Of a DNA stretch of 64,000 nt, positions 57,419 through 64,000 are shown one piece after another. A program made the position numbers and the translations under genes. Numbering within the stretch: the stretch's first letter is position 1; every line of letters starts with the position of its first letter. Under the pieces are notes generated by a model. It was not told where the DNA came from. It did not search any database and worked only from the letters and a program-made list of their open reading frames with translations. The stretch lies in assembly GCF_018873765.1 (NCBI RefSeq), contig NC_057925.1, forward strand, positions 46,531,010 through 46,595,009, in the 5' to 3' direction. The stretch is from Telopea speciosissima (lineage: Eukaryota > Streptophyta > Magnoliopsida > Proteales > Proteaceae).

Positions 57419-57904
57419 GCTGTTGATGGATATTGTTAAATTGATTGTTATTCCAAATTTGTCTGCATTAAATGAGAAAGAAAGTCCAAAATGTTGAGGG
57501 ACATACCTTTTTTCTGTTCCTGATGGCTTGATGGGGATCTGTTATGAGAGATTTTAACAGAAGTATCAAGTTCATGTGGGGAAATTTGAGCTGAGATGGG
57601 TTCTATATGAAAATGCTCACCAACTAGTGTTAGCCAAGCTTATTATTTTACTGGTATTGCTTCATCAAAGGTGTAAATGTTGTAATGTGATTATTTGTTG
57701 TAACATACAGAATGTGATTGTTGATATATACCAAAATTAGGGGTGTAATGATTGGTTTGTTATTATTTGGCATTGTAACTTCTACACTTCTCCCATCTTT
57801 GTCATCCTTCTGCATTGAACTCAGGTGTATATGAATGGGTATTGATCTACTATTGCCAGGATGACTCCACTTCATTAACACTAATGGTGAATCGTCACTG
57901 TCAA

Positions 57905-58012
57905 AAAGAGCGTCCCAGTGCATGAAGCTCCCGCTACTGTAGGGTTTGGGAGGGGCAAATGTACGCAGCCTTACCCCGTTTCACGGAGAGGCTGTTTTCA
58001 TGTTTCCAATCC
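57905..58012 (-). repeat. Au-type SINE, minus strand
   Basis: The complement reads AACAGCCTCTCCGTGAAACG, GGGTAAGGCTGCGTACATTT and GCGGGAGCTTCATGCACTGG, the conserved 3' two-thirds of Au SINEs. It lies just downstream of the MAN gene, probably beyond or within its 3' UTR. Confidence 0.8.
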
Positions 58013-58062
58013 ACAACCTGATGGTTGCAATAGAGAAACTTAACCGATGTGCCAAGGCTCGC

Positions 58063-60120
58063 CCAATAATGAATTGTCACTGGCAATTAACACAAATTTA
58101 TGTGCTACGGGTTGCTTTTATTCATATTCTGATAGATATTCAAGAAGACCATCATAGCATGAAGCAATTTCTGTTAAGACATTATTTCTCCTTTCTCTTG
58201 AATTCAAATTATTTTTACATTCTGTCATAAATTCAAGTTCACCAAATTAATTTCCCCAGCCCCAGCTCCGGCTCCTTCATTTTTAAACCGAGTAATTGTC
58301 ACTGATGAGGAGTTTGTTACCTTGGTTGGATGTGTTGGGTACTGGTATGTAGGCACAGTTTTTTGTCTTGAAACAATGCAGGTAGAGCTCTCTCATGCCT
58401 GGTCACGCTGGATTCTCATTTTTGATATGTTGTTACTCACTGCACTGTCATCCCAGTCTTCCTGCAGAATTCATGTCCCAGAAGATTTGTTTCAAGATGA
58501 ATCACTGTGACATTCAAATATTAAAATTAATCCACCTAATCATACATTTCATCAACTTTATGGAAATATTAGGTGCACTCCACGTCAAATAATTCAACCA
58601 ATTAAAGCCTGTCATCATGATGTTGCCAAAGTTTCATTCTTCGACTCTTTAACTCAGCAAGTATATCATGGTTCAGTTTTAGCAAACTTAATTCTAAGAG
58701 TGAAATGCTGCCCTGGAACCAAAACAATATGTGAATATAAAGTCTATGGTGTCTCTACAACTAATGCTTTTAAACTTTTTCATTAGTTGGTTCTCTACCA
58801 ATTCATCTTTGCTCAATTTCTTGGGATGACTGTAATGGTAATTGATTTGGCCAATCCATTGTTCATTGGTATCTACATCTAATAATCGAAACATTAAGAA
58901 AGAATTGATTGCTTTCCTTCTTTTACCTTCAACTTAGACACCTGACTTCGGGCTTTCTGCTGCACTCAATGCTGGACAGTCACATTTTCCTCCCTGACTG
59001 TAGGAGTTTCCTCAGAGTTCCCTGCTTGAACTTCCAACTGCTGTACCGAGTGACTCACTACTTGGACTTCCAGAGATGGAATGGTTTCTTTAGTGGATTT
59101 GTATTTAACTAGATAAACTTACAATGATGATAATGAGGTGAAGAATTATGGAGACACAGATGGAATGGTTTCTTTAGTGGGAAGAGAGCTAGCACCTCCC
59201 TCTATCTTTCTTCCCACAATAGGGGCAGATATGTTATTTCATGAGGAAGGAGTAGAGATAGACATAAGGAGGCGCAAGCGTATGCTACACAACCTGGCAG
59301 CGTTATTTCGGGACTGATATGAATGCTAGGCCTCCCAAGGTTTAAGTAAACAGAATCAGCAATTGGATTGGCCTCAGCCGATTCCGATTCCAACTTCAAT
59401 TCAGCAAGAATTGTTGGTCGGAAATCGACCTATATCTTAGAAATTTTTCTTGGATCGACTGATTCGGATTGACAGGAATTAAGATAGGGCTCAGCCGAAT
59501 CAACTAATATGATTGTTCATCCCATCCATGTGACTCTTATCTTCTCAAAAGTCCAGTTCATGCGTAGATCAATCCACCAGGTAATGGAAATTTTTACCTG
59601 TACCCTACAGGGTAAGAGTAAGAGTAAAGATCCTTTACATCCCTCAGAGGGTAGGGTAAGGCCTACAGAAAAAGCCTTTCATATTGACTAAACAGATTAG
59701 CTTGGTACAGTGTTCTTAAGAAGTTGTGCATCAGACATGAGTATTGCACCTCTGGCAAGAGGTGCAAACCCCCTTGATCTGCCACTTTGTCACTGAGGCA
59801 TGTACCTTGGTGTGTTTATGGTTGGATTGCCCTGCTTTTGCAAAGAAATCATTACCCCTTCTGGCACATAATAACAATTAATTGGTATACAAGGAAAATA
59901 ATTAGGCTCAGAAAAGGAAATGGGTAAGAGCATTTAGGCTCTGCGCATGAATTCCTGCTCTCATATCCAACCATCATGGTAGAGTCAACTTGGGTTCCTT
60001 CCAACTATCTTAAAACACATACACACAAGCAGTTCAAGTAGGTTGCATCATTCAATGCTGAGAATGAGAGTAGATATATTCATCCCCACAATTCCACCTT
60101 CTTCAACTTAAGAACCTCAA
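58063..60120. other. Intergenic stretch, no recognisable gene
   Basis: Short unconserved frames only. Contains a foldback MITE (59184-59300) and a CCGATTCCGATTCC-rich segment (59345-59490), probably the rest of a motif-filled element. Confidence 0.5.
59184..59300. mobile_element. Foldback MITE, GCTAGCACCTCCCT type
   Basis: AGAGCTAGCACCTCCCTCTA with TCTTTC pairs imperfectly with GAGATAGACATAAGGAGGCG with CAAGCGTATG; similar in plan to 35719-35862. Confidence 0.5.
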
Positions 60121-60139
60121 GAATGGTCACTGGTCATCA

Positions 60140-60560
60140 TCTTCCTTTAAGACCTAGACTGGCTTGGTCACAAAGGTATGATTCAAACTTCAATCTACTC
60201 TTGTTTGTCATGAATCCAATATGGTTTGTTACGTCCATGGCCAAAACTAAATATGTTTCACTATGTAAATCAGAGAAAGTTACAATGAAGATCTCTCAAG
60301 AACACCCAATAACGGCGCTACTGTTCTCTCCCAGAAACCCTAAATCGAAAACCCCAAATCTCTCTCTCTTTACAACAAAGCGGGTATAGAATATAAATAC
60401 TTCTCCATCGAATTGGGTTGGGTTGAATCCTCCGTTACCATCACAGATCTTAAAAAAAAGTTCCATTCGAGTCTGCACCAAAAATGTCAGAGTAGTAGAG
60501 AAACAAACAAACAAACAAATAATATAGAAAGGGATCATACACACAAATATTTGTGGTCCA
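60140..60560 (-). repeat. Copia-like LTR remnant
   Basis: The minus strand carries AAGTATTTATATTC (TATA-like), then GGGGTTTTCGATTTAGGGTT and ATTTACATAGTGAAACATAT with CCATGGACGTAAC, resembling the R-U5 part of plant copia LTRs (GTGGACGTAGG type). Ends are unclear. Confidence 0.4.
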
Positions 60561-60949
60561 ATTCACACACCGGGTCTAATTAGTTAGAGATGTTTTATTT
60601 CTTTTATTAATGACCAAACAAGATACATGTTTCTATATTTAATAGAAAATAACAAAGAAAAAAACAATGACGCGTTAGGCGCCTTTAAAAACTATAAAGT
60701 AAATATAGAGAAACAATCTGAATAAACTTATCAAAGTTGTTAAATCAGACAAATTAAGGTGGTGAATTGACTCTCGTAGGGGCATGCACTCAATTGGCAA
60801 GTCATCAACCAATCGAACTAGCGGTTGTCTGCACATGTTTCTTTATTGAGTTGTGTAAAAGCATTTAAAGGTACCAAATTTGATATTATCATACTGTACC
60901 TTAATGAGATTATAAGGGACTAAAGGTGTCACCAATGGGAACATTATCT

Positions 60950-61108
60950 CCTCCAGTTTTCTGCCCGGTCAGTTCCCCATTCCTCTAATAGGAGATGGTG
61001 GACCCCATCTGGGCAGAGTGTTTGGGCAAGGGTAGGGTGCTCATTCCAGTCCCCCCCTTATTAGAGGAACTGGAGAACTGGGCTGGACAGGGACCTGGAG
61101 GTGAAAAA
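60950..61108. mobile_element. Foldback MITE, diverged copy of the family at 1114
   Basis: CTCCAGTTTTCTGCCCGGTC, AGTTCCCCATTCCTCTAATA and GGTGGACCCCATCTGGGCAG on the left mirror the right arm TTATTAGAGGAACTGGAGAA with CTGGGCTGGACAGGGACC. The centre GTGGACCCCA.C.GGGCAGA is shared with 1114-1262. Confidence 0.7.
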
Positions 61109-61392
61109 GATCCGTCACCAATGTCACAAGAAACTTGACCAATCTTCCTTACAACTCCAATATAAAACATGTATTGGGTCATTACAAATTCCGTCAAATA
61201 GTAGAAAGAAAAATAAATCCTTATAGATGATTTCATAACGAATTCATGAGATTAGCATTTCAAAATCATTTTCTGATATTGATTGACATAGTAACAAATT
61301 CATGAGGTTAGTGAGCTAACGATTTAGCCTTGGGATATCAACAAATCAAGCTGTAACTGCATGAGATGCTTAATGACTTATACAAACAAACT

Positions 61393-61417
61393 TATATATA
61401 TATATATATATATATAT
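61393..61417. repeat. (TA)n microsatellite
   Basis: Uninterrupted TA run, next to a GATATCAGTACGTATCGG-rich stretch (61435-61590) that resembles the interior of the hAT-like element at 43047. Confidence 0.9.
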
Positions 61418-61964
61418 TTAAGGCATACTTTTCGTTATCAGTACCGATATTCGTATCGGTCTCAATCGATATCAGTACGTATCGGTTGGATCAATCTGTA
61501 TTGATCTGATTTGAGATTAAAAAAAATTCCATTAGTATTAGGCTCCGGCAATACCGGTACTATCAATGGTTACGATACCGGCTGAAATTTTGCTACTATA
61601 CTTGTAGCAGGAATGTTAGTGCTACAAGATTGGAAGCCAAGGAAATGTTCCTTTGGGTTCATAAATAACCTCTTAGGTTTTAGTATTTTCTAAAATACCC
61701 GTTAAGATCCTATTTTCTTCGCTGTCAGCTTTTTAGCAGGAACATTACAAGTGTAGGAGCAAAATATATTTTTTCTTTAAGGATGCCATCTTTATTTCTA
61801 AGCAACAAGTGAGCTTGAATCATAACAAACTTATAAACAGGTACGGTGTATGTCAACATAAAATATATGGAGGCAAAGGGTTGAAATTTGCATACCTTCT
61901 GGAATTTGAAGAAACCACAGCAAGAAGCACTGAAACTGTGAAGCATCAGCAGCAGATCTTGGGT

Positions 61965-62102
61965 TTGTGTCCAACTCATTTTTTTCCACAGCTTTATTGA
62001 GCCTAATATTGCAAGCTTCTTGTCATCAACAACTTCTTCAGATGACTTTGCCTATGCTGTCTTAAGTTCAAGAAAGCTGTGGAAAAATAGAAGCTGACCC
62101 AT
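61965..62102 (-). ncRNA. MIR396: MIR396 microRNA precursor (miR396b-type)
   Basis: The minus strand at 62084-62064 reads TTCCACAGCTTTCTTGAACT followed by T, the full 21-nt miR396b-5p. The star strand at 62002-61982 reads GCTCAATAAAGCTGTGGAAA followed by A. The two pair at 17 of the first 19 positions with about 60 nt of loop, the classic plant MIR396 hairpin. miR396 silences growth-regulating factor (GRF) transcription factors and so limits cell proliferation in leaves, flowers and roots. The primary transcript should come from the minus strand, starting somewhere near 62700-62900. Frames within 61725-62889 on that strand are pri-miRNA or promoter sequence rather than proteins. (CT)n at about 62128-62145 and (GAA)n at 62284-62307 lie in it. 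Confidence 0.95.
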
Positions 62103-62879
62103 TTTTCTTTCAGCTAACCTTGCCATGCTCTCTCTCTCTCTCTCTTTGGTAGAGAGAAACTTGGATGAAACCCATAATCTGAGGAATCAGAAACCCATTG
62201 GAGTTGCACCAAAAAAAAAACCCACTCAATGATTTTGAAGGGAAAGATGGAGAACTCCAAGCCCCAACCATATAAAGAAGAAAAAGAAGAAGAAGAAGAA
62301 GAAGAAGCAAACCTTCTTGTACTGGACTTTGGACCACTACTCACTTATGCATGTACAGTTGAACCAACCTCAGGAAGCTTACGGAAGTTGTACTAGAAAG
62401 AGTGAAGGAATTGAATTGAGATTTGAGAGGAAGTGAAACTTTTGAGTACCATAGAGCAGTACAATACAGTGAGAAAACAGTATCAGATTGAGATTTTGAA
62501 TGGTCTGATTGGATGGGTTGAAAAGACTGAAAAAAAGGAAGAAAAAGTACTGTTTGAAGAAACCCATTCTTCATGTCTTCTTTGTGTTGTTGGTCTGTCT
62601 CACCTCCTTCAATTCCATCTTTTCTTCTTCCTGAAAATAATGAAAGAACCACTCTCCCCATACGCTGTTCATGATGAGTCCTGAATCTTTTTATTAACTG
62701 GGTTACGAGAGAGAGAGAGAGAAAAGATAGAGGGAGTGTACAATTTGTAGTAGAAAAAGCAAGATATCTAAAATGATGCAGAAATAATGGAAATCGCAAA
62801 CAATCACACAATTCAAAATAGTACGAAACCAATGCCCAAAATGACGATTTGCAAAAAAAAAAAACAAAGAGAAAGAAAA

Positions 62880-63440
62880 ACACACACACTTACAAAACAA
62901 GATTTACGTAGTTCAACCCTAAGAAAGAAGGCTACATCCACGGTCGAACGATAGTACAAATCCAATATTCTCAGAAATAAAATATAAAACCCTCTTTACC
63001 ATCTCTCAAAGAGATAACAACATTATATAAGAAAACCCTAACCCCATAATGTACATACACGGCCCTCCCCCTGAAAATCACACGGTTCAGACCAGAACCA
63101 AAATAGCCTGAAATACAAATCAAATGAAAGCTCTCGACGAGCTCTACGAATATCAGCTATGGCACTGATGAATGCACTTTTTGGCCATTCTGGCACCTTT
63201 CTAAGGCGAAACGGTCCACCGAAAAATCATCACAACACTTTTTGGACTAAGACCAGGCTTCACCAATAACAAATAGGGTTACAACCTTTTGTCCTCACAC
63301 CTCTCTTAGATTAATCATAGGAAAAAAAAAAAACTCGCATGCTACAAATTTATAGCAAACCCTATACAAAAAATTTAACGAAATACCAATATAGCCCCCT
63401 CTTAATGGCCCTTCGAAAATAGAACACTTAAGTAAGCCAT
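62880..63440 (-). repeat. Copia-like LTR remnant upstream of MIR396
   Basis: The complement contains TTCTTATATAATGTTGTTAT (TATA-like), then CGTGGATGTAGCCTTCTTTC and GTTGAACTACGTAAATCTTG, the U5 hallmark (GTGGATGTAG...GAACCACGTAAA) of a large group of plant copia LTRs. Boundaries and target duplication were not found. Confidence 0.5.
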
Positions 63441-64000
63441 GGACTACAAGACATCAAACCGCCCCCCAACAATACCATATATCCATGGATTCCAAGCTTA
63501 TAAGGAAGATAAAAGGAGAAAATTTTACTAAGAAATTTTTGAATATCTACCCATTTCCATCCCAGCTATGTGCAGGTAAGAGGGGAATGGAATGGGTTGC
63601 GTGGGTCTCAGAGTGAAGCCTTACAGTACTTTTTTCATTGCTTTCAGTGCCTCTGTCTTATAGACATACAAATGGCTTCATATTTCAAATTTTTAAGGGG
63701 AAAGAGGCCGAGAAGGAACCAACCATCATCTGTCTTTAAAGTTCCTAATTAATTACTACTATTGTTGGTTGGTTCTCTTTCTTTTTGGCATTCCTCTCTC
63801 CCACAGGGAGGCCACAGGCCACAGACCACAGTCCCACTGAAGGTGTACGTATACAATTACGCATGGAGTAGGGATTCCGTGAGAAGGATCTGCTCTGCTA
63901 AGTTGCAAGTTGGTTGTCCAGGCCAGTACTCTCTCTCTCTCTTTGAATTCTCAACTGTGTTTGTTCTGTGTACTCTGGTAGTAGTTGGTAGTACACGTGC
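63441..64000. other. Right-edge stretch without recognisable gene
   Basis: Pyrimidine-rich segments and a (CT)n tract at about 63929-63944 could be a promoter or 5' leader of a gene starting beyond the window. No coding start was identified. Confidence 0.35.

Noticed and set aside
62341-62889. 182-codon frame on the minus strand
   Set aside because: Low-complexity, Phe/Ser-rich translation of pyrimidine tracts within the MIR396 promoter or primary transcript; no family resemblance.
63240-63275. miR166-like sequence (GACCAGGCTTCACC)
   Set aside because: Only part of the miR166 sequence matches and no complementary arm is nearby.
1-64000. CRISPR arrays, bacterial operons, integrated virus genes, rRNA
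   Set aside because: Repeats present are microsatellites, TIRs and tandem duplications; no spaced short direct repeats, no Shine-Dalgarno-led gene clusters, no viral polymerase or capsid frames and no rRNA sequence were seen.

Overview
This window is nuclear DNA from a flowering plant. The evidence is split genes with GT-AG introns, recognisable plant gene families, a plant microRNA gene, and plant-type repeats (MULE, hAT-like, RTE and L1 LINE, tRNA-derived and Au-type SINE, copia/TRIM-like remnants). The AT-rich background and introns of up to 7 kb bloated by transposons suggest a repeat-rich, probably woody, non-grass angiosperm. I cannot name the species. No bacterial, organellar or viral segment was seen.

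Genes in order: (1) an F-box protein whose N-terminus lies at 1-250 on the minus strand and runs off the left edge; (2) a BPI/LBP-family lipid-binding glycoprotein, minus strand, six exons over 3353-18515; (3) a divergent DUF1664 membrane protein, plus strand, twelve exons over 19082-31397; (4) a BAG5-type co-chaperone, plus strand, 32831-33490, single exon; (5) translation factor eIF1A, plus strand, 39539-39976, single exon; (6) a GH5_7 endo-beta-mannanase, plus strand, five exons over 51662-57418; (7) a MIR396 hairpin, minus strand, about 61965-62102. Genes 2 and 3 share a 566-bp bidirectional promoter, and I recall the same two families being neighbours in Arabidopsis (At1g04970/At1g04960). 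The genes look like ordinary housekeeping, defence, cell-wall and developmental functions and do not form a pathway.

The rest is mobile DNA, several pieces of which can be delimited to the base by target-site duplications. Three Mutator-like elements have long terminal inverted repeats and 9-bp duplications (9015-10358, 14771-16090, 33775-35548). The third carries fragments of two unrelated host genes (an F-box/LRR gene and a CAD-type dehydrogenase) plus a nested L1 insertion. Several small hAT-like elements with 8-bp duplications have interiors made of short reiterated motifs (25940-26303, 42483-42897, 43047-43462 with 43059-43208 nested inside, 43526-44224, 46824-47204). There is also a solo LTR with a 5-bp duplication (47816-48347), a triplicated 430-bp tandem array carrying an Au-SINE tail (50041-51342), and many foldback MITEs.

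I found no clear new enzymatic or immune system. The best leads are the two-donor Pack-MULE, the motif-filled hAT-like family, a phase-neutral candidate cassette exon in the BPI gene, a GC-AG intron in the DUF1664 gene, and the duplicated ACGT-core block in the bidirectional promoter. Exon boundaries were set by eye from splice consensus, reading phase and family knowledge, without alignment or expression data.
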